The position numbers were made by a program, and so were the translations under genes. DNA of 64,000 nt from NCBI GenBank assembly GCA_039808885.1, contig JBDHTX010000019.1, forward strand, positions 1 through 64,000, written 5' to 3'. Of this stretch, positions 8,819 through 16,837 are shown piece after piece; the first letter of the stretch is position 1, and each line of letters begins with the position of its first letter. The stretch is from Dongia_A sp039808885 (lineage in GTDB: Bacteria; Pseudomonadota; Alphaproteobacteria; Dongiales; Dongiaceae). The notes beneath the pieces were generated by a model. That model was not told the origin of the DNA and did not search any database. It saw only the letters and a list, made by a program, of their open reading frames with translations.

Positions 8819-9706
8819 ATGGGCGCTGGAATCACCGGGCTCGGCGCGCAGGCGGGCGGCTATGAGATTCGCGCCGACGTCCTCAGCGGCATCCAGCAGG
8901 CGAGCGCCCAGACCGGCGTCGATTTCTCGTTCCTGATGGCCCAGGCGGCCAAGGAGAGCGGCTTCGATCCCAACGCCAAGGCCGGCACCTCGAGCGCCTC
9001 GGGCCTCTACCAGTTCGTCGAGCAGACCTGGCTGTCCGTGGTGCGCAAGCATGGCGCCGAATACGGCCTTGGCGATCTCGCCAGCAAGATCAAGATCGCC
9101 GATGACGGCTCGCTCAAGGTCGCCGACCGCGCCGTGCGCAAGGAGATCCTCGACCTGCGCCGCGATCCCACCATTTCCGCGGCGATGGCGGCCGAGCATG
9201 CCGCCGACAACGAGGAACGGCTGGACGCCAAGCTCGACCGCGAGGTGACGCCGACCGATCTTTACCTGGCGCATTTCCTTGGCCTGAAGGGCGCCGTCAA
9301 CTTCCTGCACGCGATGGAATCCGATCCGGATCAATCGGCCGCCGCCATCGCGCCGCGCGCTGCCGCCGCCAACAAGGCGGTCTTCTACAACGCCGATGGC
9401 ACGCCGCGCAGCCTGAAGCAGATCTACGACCGCTTCCAGAGCCGCATCGAAACCGAGATGGCGGCCTATGACGATCTCAACGGCGTGTCGCCGGGGCAGG
9501 GCAAGACGCTGCTGGCCGATGCCCGTTCGTCCGGCGGCTTCGTTGCCGGGGATCGCGCCATCTACGGCAGCACCAATCCCGGCGGCATCCTCTCGCCGCT
9601 CATGCTGGTGACGCTCGCCTCGCTGCCCACGGGGCGCGAAAGCGACGAGAAGGACGGCAACAGCGGGAGCCTGTTCGACAAGGCGCTGGTCTCGCCGGCG
9701 GCTTAG
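8819..9706 (+). CDS. Lytic transglycosylase SLT-domain protein
   Basis: A 295-residue protein predicted to cleave peptidoglycan glycan strands. The SLT fold occupies about residues 20-140: DVLSGIQQASAQTGVDFSFLMAQAAKESGFDPNAKA contains the catalytic glutamate in KESGF, followed by ASGLYQFVEQTWL and later YLAHFLGLKGAVNFL. ATG 8819 follows an AGGGGCTG ribosome site; an earlier in-frame start at 8636 would add 61 residues with no recognisable content. There is no obvious cleavable signal peptide, which fits transglycosylases delivered by dedicated machinery such as flagella. The sigma-54 promoter upstream also hints at a flagellar or envelope-assembly role, but no flagellar gene is in the window. 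Confidence 0.85.
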   Translation: MGAGITGLGAQAGGYEIRADVLSGIQQASAQTGVDFSFLMAQAAKESGFDPNAKAGTSSASGLYQFVEQTWLSVVRKHGAEYGLGDLASKIKIADDGSLKVADRAVRKEILDLRRDPTISAAMAAEHAADNEERLDAKLDREVTPTDLYLAHFLGLKGAVNFLHAMESDPDQSAAAIAPRAAAANKAVFYNADGTPRSLKQIYDRFQSRIETEMAAYDDLNGVSPGQGKTLLADARSSGGFVAGDRAIYGSTNPGGILSPLMLVTLASLPTGRESDEKDGNSGSLFDKALVSPAA

Positions 9707-9718
9707 CTCCCGCGCAAT

Positions 9719-10063
9719 CTACAGGCCCTTATGGCGGTAGCCGGAGATTGGTGCGGTCGACAGGATAAACGCGCCATGTCCATCCTGCACGCGCGCGACA
9801 AAGTTGGCGGCCCGAGCGTTGTTACTCTCTGCCACCGAACGATCGAGGGGTGGGTCCGCTCCGTCCCAAATGCAGTCCAGTCTCGCCTCGAAGCCAGGGT
9901 GGTGCCATATCCCGCCTTCCACGCGAACAACCACCAGATCGTGAGCGGCCGCTTCAGCGCAGACCGCCATCGCCGCGTCCGCCGTGAGTTTCATGACGGC
10001 GCTGCCATCCAGTTCGAAGAAATCCCGTGATACGCTGAACAAGTTGTTGCGTTCAGCTTTCAT
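9719..10063 (-). CDS. Small uncharacterized protein
   Basis: A 114-residue soluble protein that I do not recognise with certainty. It starts MKAERNNLFSVSRDFFE and has an alternating hydrophobic middle (MAVCAEAAAHDLVVVRVEGGIWH), then FEARLDCIWDGADPPLD and a C-terminal FILSTAPISGYRHKG. Proteins of this outline are sometimes labelled as colicin-immunity-like, but no bacteriocin gene is nearby, so I assign no role. It converges with the transglycosylase gene with a 12-bp gap. The ribosome site is weak. Codon composition is a little less G+C-rich than the flanks. Confidence 0.6.
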   Translation of the reverse strand: MKAERNNLFSVSRDFFELDGSAVMKLTADAAMAVCAEAAAHDLVVVRVEGGIWHHPGFEARLDCIWDGADPPLDRSVAESNNARAANFVARVQDGHGAFILSTAPISGYRHKGL

Positions 10064-10150
10064 TCTTGCTCAGGGAAGTGATTTGCAGATCGCATAGCGA
10101 CATGGTCGCTTTGGTTCGAACCGCGCAGGGGCTTGGGCCAAGTCAAGACC

Positions 10151-10405
10151 CTAGTGTCGATCCAGTGCCTGCCTGCCCTCGTCCGTCAATTTGCACACCA
10201 GCCAGTCCGGCTTCAGCGGATTGGTGAACCAGGGCTCGGCCCAGCCGTGGGAAATGCAGGCGCGCACTACATTGTCATGCACGCGCTGGCCCCATTCGTC
10301 GAACAGCGGCAGCTTGCCGCCTGGCTGGCTTAAGCCTTTCTTCAGCCAGATCCGCTGCGCTTCGCTCGGCTTGTGCTCGGCGATCGTCGACTGCATGCCC
10401 CGCAT
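10151..10405 (-). CDS. Small uncharacterized protein, winged-helix-like C-terminus
   Basis: An 84-residue protein with no assigned function. It contains RIWLKKGLSQPGGKLPLFDEWGQRV, then ACISHGWAEPWFTNPLKPDWLVCKLTDEGRQAL. The final LTDEGRQAL is the kind of segment that ends small winged-helix domains, so nucleic-acid binding is possible but unproven. A good ribosome site (GGGGGA, 7 bases upstream) supports ATG 10405. It lies between another small unknown and the CoA-binding protein gene, all on the minus strand. Confidence 0.6.
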   Translation of the reverse strand: MRGMQSTIAEHKPSEAQRIWLKKGLSQPGGKLPLFDEWGQRVHDNVVRACISHGWAEPWFTNPLKPDWLVCKLTDEGRQALDRH

Positions 10406-10485
10406 CTTCTTGTCCCCCGGACCTGTTTTGCCGGCAGTTTAGCAAAATCACCTATCCGGTTGCAAACCCTCATGAAAGGGCGCGG

Positions 10486-10932
10486 TCAATGTTCCGGTGA
10501 ACCGCCCATAAGCCGCGGATACTCGATGGCCGGGCAATGGTCCATGACCACCTCCAGCCCGGCCGCGCGCGCCTTCCTGGCGGCGTCCTCGTTGACCACG
10601 CCGAGCTGCATCCACACGAACTTCGCGCCGATCTCGACGGCTGCGAGGGTCGGGGCGGCCGCATCGGCGGAGTTGCGGAAGATGTCCACCATGTCGATCC
10701 GGCCGGTCTTGTCCTGGGGGATGGATTTCAGGTCGGCATAGACAAGCTCGCCATTGAGTTCGCGACCGGCGAGGACCGGATTGACCGGGATCACCCGGTA
10801 GCCGCGCGATTGCAGGAAGCGCATCACGCCGTGGCTGTCGCGGTGCGGCTTGTCGCTGGCGCCGACCAGGGCGATCACCTTGGTCTCGGAGAGGATCTTC
10901 TTCAGCAGCGCGTCGCTGGCGTGGATGCTCAC
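10486..10932 (-). CDS. CoA-binding (YccU-type) domain protein
   Basis: A 148-residue single-domain Rossmann protein of the CoA-binding family related to the N-terminal part of succinyl-CoA synthetase alpha. Visible motifs are VIALVGASDKPHRDSHGVMRFLQSRGYRVIPVNP, then IDMVDIFRNS, and FVWMQLGVVNEDAA. GTG 10932 (VSIHASDALLKK) is the likely start; the frame stays open to 10998 but the extra residues are not family-like. It begins 4 bp after the DUF815 ATPase stop, so the two are probably co-transcribed. Cellular role is unknown; members bind CoA or similar nucleotides. Confidence 0.85.
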   Translation of the reverse strand: MSIHASDALLKKILSETKVIALVGASDKPHRDSHGVMRFLQSRGYRVIPVNPVLAGRELNGELVYADLKSIPQDKTGRIDMVDIFRNSADAAAPTLAAVEIGAKFVWMQLGVVNEDAARKARAAGLEVVMDHCPAIEYPRLMGGSPEH

Positions 10933-10936
10933 GGTG

Positions 10937-11797
10937 TCACAGCTCCAGTTTGTGGCCCAGGCGCCCGGCCAGGTCCTGGATGAACTGCCAGGCGACACGG
11001 CCGGAGCGGGCGCCGCGGGTCATCGACCACTCGACGGCCTGGGCGCGGAGATCGGCCTGGGGGATCTTGATGCCGAGGGCGTCGACATAGCCCTCTATGA
11101 TGGCGAAGAAGGTCTCCTGGTCGCAATTGTGGAAGCCGATCCACAGGCCGAAGCGGTCGCTGAGCGAGACTTTTTCCTCCACCGCCTCGGACGGATTGAT
11201 CGCGGTCGACCGCTCGTTGTCGATCATGTCGCGCGGCATCAAATGCCGACGGTTTGAGGTGGCGTAGAACAGCACGTTGGCCGGGCGGCCCTCGATGCCG
11301 CCTTCGAGCACCGCCTTCAGCGACTTGTAGCTGGCGTCGGCGGCGTCGAAGGAAAGGTCGTCGCAGAACAGGATGCAGCGGCGCGTCTGCGCGCGCAGGA
11401 TGCCGAGCAGCTTCGGCAGGCTGGTCAGGTCCTCGCGATGGATCTCGATCAGCGCCAGCTTTTCCGCGGCGCCTTCGTTCACGACGGCATGCACGGCCTT
11501 GACCAGCGAGCTCTTGCCGGTGCCGCGCGCGCCCCAGAGCAGGGCGTTGTTGGCCGGCAGTCCCTTGGCGAAACGTTGCGTATTCTCCAGAAGGATCTGC
11601 TTCGAATGGTCGATGCCGCGCAGCAGGTTGATGTGGACGCGCGAGACCGCCGCCACCGGCTCGAGCCAGCCGCCCTCGGCCTGCCAGACGAAGGCGTCGC
11701 CGCGCCCGAGGTCGTTGCTCCGCGCTGCCGGCGGCGCAATCCGCGCCAGGCTGTCGGCGATCATCTGCAGGACCTGCAGCAATTGAGGGTCGTTCAT
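10937..11797 (-). CDS. DUF815 AAA-type ATPase
   Basis: A 286-residue P-loop ATPase. Walker A is GARGTGKSS in NNALLWGARGTGKSSLVKAV, Walker B is CILFCDDLSFDAAD, and there is a sensor-like LFYATSNRRHLMPRD followed by DRFGLWIGFHNCDQE. This arrangement is diagnostic of DUF815. The N-terminal 30 residues are variable. These proteins are widespread in alpha- and betaproteobacteria as an AAA protein upstream of miscellaneous genes, and their substrate is not established. It is the first gene of a likely two-gene transcript with the CoA-binding protein. Confidence 0.88.
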   Translation of the reverse strand: MNDPQLLQVLQMIADSLARIAPPAARSNDLGRGDAFVWQAEGGWLEPVAAVSRVHINLLRGIDHSKQILLENTQRFAKGLPANNALLWGARGTGKSSLVKAVHAVVNEGAAEKLALIEIHREDLTSLPKLLGILRAQTRRCILFCDDLSFDAADASYKSLKAVLEGGIEGRPANVLFYATSNRRHLMPRDMIDNERSTAINPSEAVEEKVSLSDRFGLWIGFHNCDQETFFAIIEGYVDALGIKIPQADLRAQAVEWSMTRGARSGRVAWQFIQDLAGRLGHKLEL

Positions 11798-11910
11798 GAT
11801 GTCCCAAGCAATGAAACCAAGGGCCGGGAGTATGCAATGCCGGCCAGTCCGCCGCCAAGGGGCGGATCGGCCCGGCCGGCGGGCCGGGAAATGGCCGGCG
11901 CGACGCCGTT

Positions 11911-13824
11911 TCAGATGGCCCAGGCGTCCTTGACCAACTGCAGCGCGATGGCCGGCTCCACATAGGCCGCCAGCGCCGCCAGGCTGCGCTCGATCGGCTG
12001 GCTGGTCGTATCGATCACCAGTTCCGCCCTGGCCGGCGCCTCATAGGGCGCGTCGATGCCGGTGAAGTTCTTGATGGCGCCGCTGCGGGCCGCCTTGTAG
12101 AGGCCCTTCGGGTCGCGCGCCTCGCATTGCGCCAGATCGGCCTTCACGTAGATCTCGTGGAAGCGCTCGCCGATGATGGCGCGCGCCTTGTCGCGCTCCT
12201 GCGCATAGGGCGAGATGAGCGAGACCACCACCACCATGCCGGCATCGGCCAGCAGCTTGGCGACCTCGGCGGAGCGGCGGATGTTCTCCGCCCGATCCTC
12301 GGGCGAGAAGCCGAGATCGGCGGTGACGCCCTGGCGCAGCCGGTCGCCGTCGAGCACGAAGACCTGGCGGCCGCGCTGGAACAACAGGCGCTCCAGCCCC
12401 ATGGCGAGGGTGGATTTGCCGGAACCCGAAAGCCCGGTCAGCCACAGCACCGCGCCGCGATGGCCGTTCAAGGCCTCGCGCGCGTCCCGGGTCACCAGAT
12501 GGTCGGGCGCGATCAGCCGCTTGTCGACGTCGCTCGCTTCGACATCCAGCACCAGCGCCCCACCGATGATGTCGCCGTCGCGGATCAGCACGCCGCGCCC
12601 GGTGCGCTGCATGTCGGCGGCCTTGTCCAGCGCCATCAGGGCGCGGCTGCGGAGCGTGATCTCGGCGATGGCGTTGCGCGCCACCTCGCTGGCCTGCACC
12701 GGCTGCAGCTTTTCCACGTCGATGGCGGCCTTGATCTGCTCGACCTCGACCGGGTATTCGGCGGTGGCGACCTTCAGCTTCAGCTTGTCGCCGACGCGCA
12801 AGGGCTGCTCGTCCAGCCAGAACAGGCGCAGATCGGCGCGGTGCCCGAGTACCGGGCGGCGCTCCGAATGCACCGCGACATGACCGCGCTCGATGAACAG
12901 CTCGTCGTCGAGGGTGATCGCGACGGACTGGCCGGCGGAGGCGCTGATCGCGGCGGGCGCGTTCCAGGTCTCGATGCTGGCGACCTTGGCCTGCTTGAAG
13001 CCCGGGGCGAATTCCAGCCGGTCGCCGACGCGCAGACTGCCGCTCTCGATGCGGCCGACGACGAGGCGCCGCTCGTCGAACTTGAACACGTCCTGCACCG
13101 GCAGGCGCAAAGGTTGGTCGGTGGCGACCGCCGCCGACGCGAAATCGTCCAGCGCCTCCAGCACCGTCGGGCCCGCATACCAAGGCAGGTTGGCTGAGCG
13201 CGCGGCGATGTTGTCGCCGTTGCGCGCCGAAACCGGGATGATGGCCGCGGGCTTCAGCTTCAGCTGCGCCAGGTAGGACGTGATCTCGCGCGCGATGGCA
13301 TCGAAGCGCGCCTGGTCGTGACCGATCAAATCGACCTTGTTCACCACCACGGCGACCTGGCGCAGGCCGAGCAGCTGCAGGATCAGGGCATGGCGCCGCG
13401 TCTGCTCGCGCACGCCTTCCGCCGCGTCGATGACGAGGAAGGCGGCCTGCGCCTGGGCGACGCCGGAGATGGCGTTCTTCAGGAACTCCTTGTGGCCCGG
13501 CGCGTCGATGATGACGTAGCGGCGACGTGCGGTGTGGAAGAAGATCTGCGTGGTGTCGATGGTGATGCCCTGGTCGCGCTCGGCCTGCAAGGCGTCGAGC
13601 AGGAACGACCATTCGAAGGTGCCGCCGCGCTTGTCGGAGGCGGCCTTGATCTCGGCGAACTTGCCCTCGGGCAGCGAGTTGGTGTCGTGCAGCAGGCGGC
13701 CGATCAGGCTGGACTTGCCGTGATCGACATGGCCGACGATGGCGAAGGGGAAGCGCTCGGCGAGGGGCGCCGTGCTGGCGCTCTCGACCGGCTTCAAGGC
13801 GAAGGCTGTGCCGTCCATGTTCAT
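11911..13824 (-). CDS. cysNC: Bifunctional sulfate adenylyltransferase subunit 1 / APS kinase
   Basis: A 637-residue fusion. Residues about 20-440 are CysN, the GTPase that drives CysD-catalysed APS synthesis: P-loop GHVDHGKSS, G3 DAPGHKEF and G4 NKVD are visible. Residues about 455-630 are CysC, the APS kinase that makes PAPS: LTGLSGSGKSTLA is its P-loop, and RDPKGLYKAARSGAIKNFTG is the lid region. CysNC fusions are common in alphaproteobacteria. It is the last gene of cysH-cysD-cysNC, 4 bp after cysD. Because the operon's reductase looks APS-type, the PAPS made here may mainly serve sulfation or regulation rather than reduction. Confidence 0.96.
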   Translation of the reverse strand: MNMDGTAFALKPVESASTAPLAERFPFAIVGHVDHGKSSLIGRLLHDTNSLPEGKFAEIKAASDKRGGTFEWSFLLDALQAERDQGITIDTTQIFFHTARRRYVIIDAPGHKEFLKNAISGVAQAQAAFLVIDAAEGVREQTRRHALILQLLGLRQVAVVVNKVDLIGHDQARFDAIAREITSYLAQLKLKPAAIIPVSARNGDNIAARSANLPWYAGPTVLEALDDFASAAVATDQPLRLPVQDVFKFDERRLVVGRIESGSLRVGDRLEFAPGFKQAKVASIETWNAPAAISASAGQSVAITLDDELFIERGHVAVHSERRPVLGHRADLRLFWLDEQPLRVGDKLKLKVATAEYPVEVEQIKAAIDVEKLQPVQASEVARNAIAEITLRSRALMALDKAADMQRTGRGVLIRDGDIIGGALVLDVEASDVDKRLIAPDHLVTRDAREALNGHRGAVLWLTGLSGSGKSTLAMGLERLLFQRGRQVFVLDGDRLRQGVTADLGFSPEDRAENIRRSAEVAKLLADAGMVVVVSLISPYAQERDKARAIIGERFHEIYVKADLAQCEARDPKGLYKAARSGAIKNFTGIDAPYEAPARAELVIDTTSQPIERSLAALAAYVEPAIALQLVKDAWAI

Positions 13825-13828
13825 GATC

Positions 13829-14623
13829 CTACATATATCCTTGAGCCCGCAGCCGCTCGAACGCGTCCTCGCGCTCGTGGTCCATGGCGCGGCCCGCGCG
13901 TTCGGAGGTCTTCGTGTGCGTCAGCTCGGCGATGATCTCGTCGAGGCTCGCCGCATCGGACTCGATCGGCGAGGTGATGTCCTGGTCGCCGAGCGAGCGG
14001 TAGCGCTTGCCGTTCCTGGCGTAATAGAGGTCGACGATCGGGATCTGTTCGCGCGCGATGTAGCGCCAGATATCCAGCTCGGTCCAGCTCAGCAGCGGAT
14101 GGATGCGCATATGCGCGCCTTCCGGCAGGTCGCTCTTGAAATGGTCCCAGAATTCGGGCGGCTGATCGCGGAAGTTCCAGGCGCCGCCCTCGGCGCGCGG
14201 GCTGAACACGCGCTCCTTTGCGCGTGTCGCCTGCTCGTCGCGGCGGATGCCGGCGATGATGCCCTTGAACTGGAACTCGTCGAGCACGCGGCGCAGGCCA
14301 ACGGTCTTGCGCGCCGCCGAGCGCGCCGCCGGCGGCAGGCTGGGGTCGATCTCCTCGACCGGCGGGCAGTCGCGCACGATCAGGTTCAGGCCCCATTCCT
14401 TCGCGAAGCGGTCGCGGAACGCATACATCTCCGGGAACTTCTTGCCGGTATCGACATGCACCGCGGGGAAGGGGACGTGGCCGAGGAAGGCCTTGCGCGC
14501 CAGCCACAGCATGACGTTGGAATCCTTGCCCAGCGACCACAGCATGGCGATGGGCTTCAGCCGGCTGAAGGCCTCGCGCAGGATGTAGATGCTCTGGTTC
14601 TCGAGGGCGTCGAGGTCGCTCAT
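13829..14623 (-). CDS. cysD: Sulfate adenylyltransferase subunit 2
   Basis: A 264-residue ATP-pyrophosphatase that adenylates sulfate to APS together with CysN. The PP-loop is visible in MLWSLGKDSNVMLWLARKAF, followed by FPAVHVDTGKKFPEMYAFRD, the GIIAGIRRDEQATRAKERVFSPR segment and WTELDIWRYIAREQIPIVDLYYA, all normal for CysD. The C-terminus GRAMDHEREDAFERLRAQGYM is also typical. Its start codon overlaps the cysH stop by 4 bp (ATGA), and cysNC follows 4 bp after its stop, so the three genes form a tight operon. Confidence 0.96.
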   Translation of the reverse strand: MSDLDALENQSIYILREAFSRLKPIAMLWSLGKDSNVMLWLARKAFLGHVPFPAVHVDTGKKFPEMYAFRDRFAKEWGLNLIVRDCPPVEEIDPSLPPAARSAARKTVGLRRVLDEFQFKGIIAGIRRDEQATRAKERVFSPRAEGGAWNFRDQPPEFWDHFKSDLPEGAHMRIHPLLSWTELDIWRYIAREQIPIVDLYYARNGKRYRSLGDQDITSPIESDAASLDEIIAELTHTKTSERAGRAMDHEREDAFERLRAQGYM

Positions 14624-15390
14624 ATGCCCGCTCCGTCAAATCCCAAGTGGATGCCGCATTCCGTCTTCTCGGTGCCGGCCCAGCGGCCGGCGCGGCTGTG
14701 CTCGCCTTCCAGGATGCGCCGCGTGCAGGGCGCGCAGCCGATCGAGGCGTAGCCCTCGTCGAACAGCGGATGGCGCGGCAGCTTGAAGGTCTTGAAGGCC
14801 TGGTCGATCTCCGCCTCGGTCCAATTTGCCAGCGGATTGATCTTGATGCGGCCGTCAACGACCTCGGCGAAAGGCAGGTTCGCGCGCTCGGCGTTCTGGA
14901 AGCGCTTGCGCCCGGTGATCCAGGCATCGAAGCCCGACAGCGCCTGTTCCAGCGGCACCACCTTGCGCAGCGCGCAGCAGCGATTGGGCTGGCGCGACCA
15001 CAGATCGCCCTTCGGATCTTCCCGCGCGAGATCGGCGGGATCGGGCTCCAGCGAGCGCGCATCGGTGAAGCCGAAGCGGCCGACCAGGATGTCGCGATAG
15101 GTCAGCGTCTCGAGAAAGTGCTTGCCGGTATCCAGGAACAGCACTGGCACGTCGCGGTCGATCTGGGCCGCCAGATGCAGCAGCACCGCGGCGTCGGCGC
15201 CGAAGGAGGAGACGAGGGCGATGCGGCCGGGGAAATCCCGCGTCAGGACATCGGAGAGAATCTGGCCGGCCGTGGCCTCGGCCCAACGCCGGTTCAGGGC
15301 CTCAGCCTGCCGCGCGAGGTCGCGCGGCTGCGGCGGGTCGGCAAGCGATCCCCCTGCTGTGGCGGGCGTGAAATGCGGCTGTGGCTGCAT
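14620..15390 (-). CDS. cysH: Assimilatory APS (phosphoadenylyl-sulfate) reductase
   Basis: A 256-residue thioredoxin-dependent reductase that reduces activated sulfate to sulfite. The PP-loop-like motif is VSSFGADAAVLLHL. Two Cys pairs, RCCALRKV and GCAPCTRR, are the [4Fe-4S] ligands found in APS-type bacterial reductases and absent from enterobacterial PAPS reductase. The C-terminal ECGIHLG holds the catalytic cysteine. ATG 15390 (MQPQPHFTPATAGG) is chosen because the 21 residues from the upstream start at 15453 are unlike the family. It is the first gene of the cysH-cysD-cysNC operon; the sulfite reductase is not in the window. Confidence 0.94.
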   Translation of the reverse strand: MQPQPHFTPATAGGSLADPPQPRDLARQAEALNRRWAEATAGQILSDVLTRDFPGRIALVSSFGADAAVLLHLAAQIDRDVPVLFLDTGKHFLETLTYRDILVGRFGFTDARSLEPDPADLAREDPKGDLWSRQPNRCCALRKVVPLEQALSGFDAWITGRKRFQNAERANLPFAEVVDGRIKINPLANWTEAEIDQAFKTFKLPRHPLFDEGYASIGCAPCTRRILEGEHSRAGRWAGTEKTECGIHLGFDGAGI

Positions 15391-15414
15391 GATCTGGATA
15401 TGCCGGCATGGTCC

Positions 15415-15501
15415 TCGCGACCGGCGGTCGCGAACCGGTCTTCCTGCAGACATAGATCATATTCCACACACGCACTGTCAATAGATATGTATTGTGTGAA
15501 A
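15415..15501 (-). promoter_or_regulatory. cysH operon promoter region with inverted repeat and 5'-UTR hairpin
   Basis: The 15434-15600 stretch is strikingly A+T-rich for this genome. On the minus strand a perfect -35 TTGACA lies at 15481-15476; a matching -10 is less clear (TATGAT is 14 bp away). An inverted repeat, TTCCACACA (15462-15470) and TGTGTGAAA (15493-15501), eight of nine positions matching, brackets the -35 and looks like an operator. Nearer the gene, an 8-bp stem with a 3-nt loop occupies 15415-15433 and would sit in the mRNA leader. The regulator is not identifiable from sequence. Confidence 0.5.
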
Positions 15502-15606
15502 TTGTGATTTAGAATGAAATAACATCATTTGCACGTTAAATATTCTCACAGATCGAGCAAGCAGATAGGCAATTACGCGATTTCTTGTGTGGTTCTGGTT
15601 GAGCCG

Positions 15607-15972
15607 TCACTTCAGCGTCTTGAGGTAGGCGACCAGGTCGGCCCGGTCGGCCGGGTCACTCACCCGGAAATTCATCCGCTGGCCCGGCAAGAAGGCCTGC
15701 GGATCGGTCAGCCAGCGGTCGAGGGTGGTCTCGTCCCAGGTGATCCCGGCCCCTTTGAGCGCCTTGGAATAGGCGAAGCCGGGCACCGTGCCGGCGACCC
15801 GGCCGAAGACGCCGCGATGCATCGGCCCGACCCGGTTGGCATCCGGCGAGTGACAGGCGATGCAGCGGCTGTTGTAGATCTCCTCGCCATGGACGGCATC
15901 CGCGGCACCGGCCGCAGCCCCGGCGAGGGTGATCGATGCCGCGGTCGCGGCGAAGAAAACCAGGTTGCGCAT
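15607..15972 (-). CDS. Class I c-type cytochrome, periplasmic
   Basis: A 121-residue small soluble cytochrome. A signal peptide (MRNLVFFAATAASITLAGAAAGA) precedes the mature domain. The haem site is CIACH, and the axial methionine is likely the one in PGQRMNFRVSD. The GPMHRGVFGRVAG and LVAYLKTLK segments are typical of cytochrome c2/c550-like electron carriers. It is the last of four minus-strand genes starting with the ECF sigma factor, separated from the ferritin-like gene by a strong hairpin. A soluble electron carrier or peroxidase partner role is plausible; the donor and acceptor are unknown. Confidence 0.9.
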   Translation of the reverse strand: MRNLVFFAATAASITLAGAAAGAADAVHGEEIYNSRCIACHSPDANRVGPMHRGVFGRVAGTVPGFAYSKALKGAGITWDETTLDRWLTDPQAFLPGQRMNFRVSDPADRADLVAYLKTLK

Positions 15973-16007
15973 GATGGTGTCCGCAGGATGAGGGGGATGG
16001 CCCGGTC

Positions 16008-16064
16008 CCGCCGCCGCCCCGCGCGATCGCGAGGAGCGTGATCGCGCGGGCGATGCGGCGGCGG
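16008..16064 (-). repeat. Long intercistronic hairpin
   Basis: Positions 16008-16028 pair with 16040-16064 to give a 21-bp stem with an 11-nt loop and a single 4-nt bulge (16051-16054). The inner 11 bp (CCCGCGCGATC against GATCGCGCGGG) and the outer 10 bp are each perfect. It lies between the ferritin-like and cytochrome c genes and has no U-tract, so it may stabilise or punctuate the transcript rather than end it. A mobile palindromic repeat unit is another possibility. Confidence 0.7.
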
Positions 16065-16098
16065 TCGGCGCGGGGGATGGTTGACGCGCCGTGGCCCG

Positions 16099-16719
16099 TC
16101 AGGCGCCGAAGGTGAGGGGCTTGCCGGGCAGGCTCTCGCCCAGCGCGCTGGCCAGCGCCGTCCAGTGCATCGTCTCGTCCGCGGCCAGGCGGCCGGCGAC
16201 CTGGGCCAGGCCCTTGTCGTTGAAGGACGGGATGACGCCGAGATAGGCGTTGGCCGCACCCTTCTCCAGCCGCGCCGCCAGCATCAGCACGTCGGCCTGG
16301 CTCTTCAGGCTGCCGGCGTTGAGCGCGGTGGCGTAGTCGTTCATCGACTTCTCGGCGACCGGCTTGCCGCCGAGCTTCTGGATGGTGGAGACCAGGGCGT
16401 CGCGGTGGCCCTTGTGATGGCTCTGGAACAGCACCGCCACCTGCAGTACCGGGTCCTGCAGCAGGCCGCTTTCGGCGCCGAGCTGGTAGGCGTTGATCGC
16501 CTCATGCTCCAGGCCCAGCGCGACGTTGAGGATATCGACATCCGCCGCCGTGACGGACTTGCTCGCGGCCATGCTCTCGCAGCCGCCCAGCACGGCGACC
16601 GCCGCGGCCGACAGGCCAAGGGTGCCCGCACCGCGCAACAGCGCGCGGCGGTCGGTGACGATGCTGTTGGTCTTGCCCTGGGTCATGCCCGTGATCAGGC
16701 GGGTGGTCTCGATCGACAT
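16099..16719 (-). CDS. Tat-exported ferritin-like domain protein
   Basis: A 206-residue protein starting at ATG 16719 (MSIETTRLITGM). A twin-arginine motif (TDRRALLRG) and hydrophobic stretch end in a possible lipobox, VLGGC, so it may be a Tat-exported lipoprotein or membrane-anchored periplasmic protein. The rest is helical and ferritin-like: NVALGLEHEAINAYQLGAESGLL, then FQSHHKGHRDALVSTIQKLGG and a final RLAADETMHWTALASALGE, with E/H residues spaced for a di-metal site. Its place after an ECF sigma and anti-sigma pair suggests stress or metal control. Similar proteins are of unknown activity. Confidence 0.85.
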   Translation of the reverse strand: MSIETTRLITGMTQGKTNSIVTDRRALLRGAGTLGLSAAAVAVLGGCESMAASKSVTAADVDILNVALGLEHEAINAYQLGAESGLLQDPVLQVAVLFQSHHKGHRDALVSTIQKLGGKPVAEKSMNDYATALNAGSLKSQADVLMLAARLEKGAANAYLGVIPSFNDKGLAQVAGRLAADETMHWTALASALGESLPGKPLTFGA

Positions 16720-16837
16720 GTAGCTTCTCCCACATTGAGCCGGCAGTCTCCGTGACGTGCCTTGCGTGGGGATTACGTGACGGTCTTGCGCGCCGATGCG
16801 GGCGCGGAAAAAACTCTTTGTGAATGATCCGCCGCGC

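Noticed and set aside
15477..15520. FNR/Crp-type box upstream of cysH
   Set aside because: The A+T-rich segment has TTGTG-like half-sites but no TTGAT-N4-ATCAA or TGTGA-N6-TCACA pairing.
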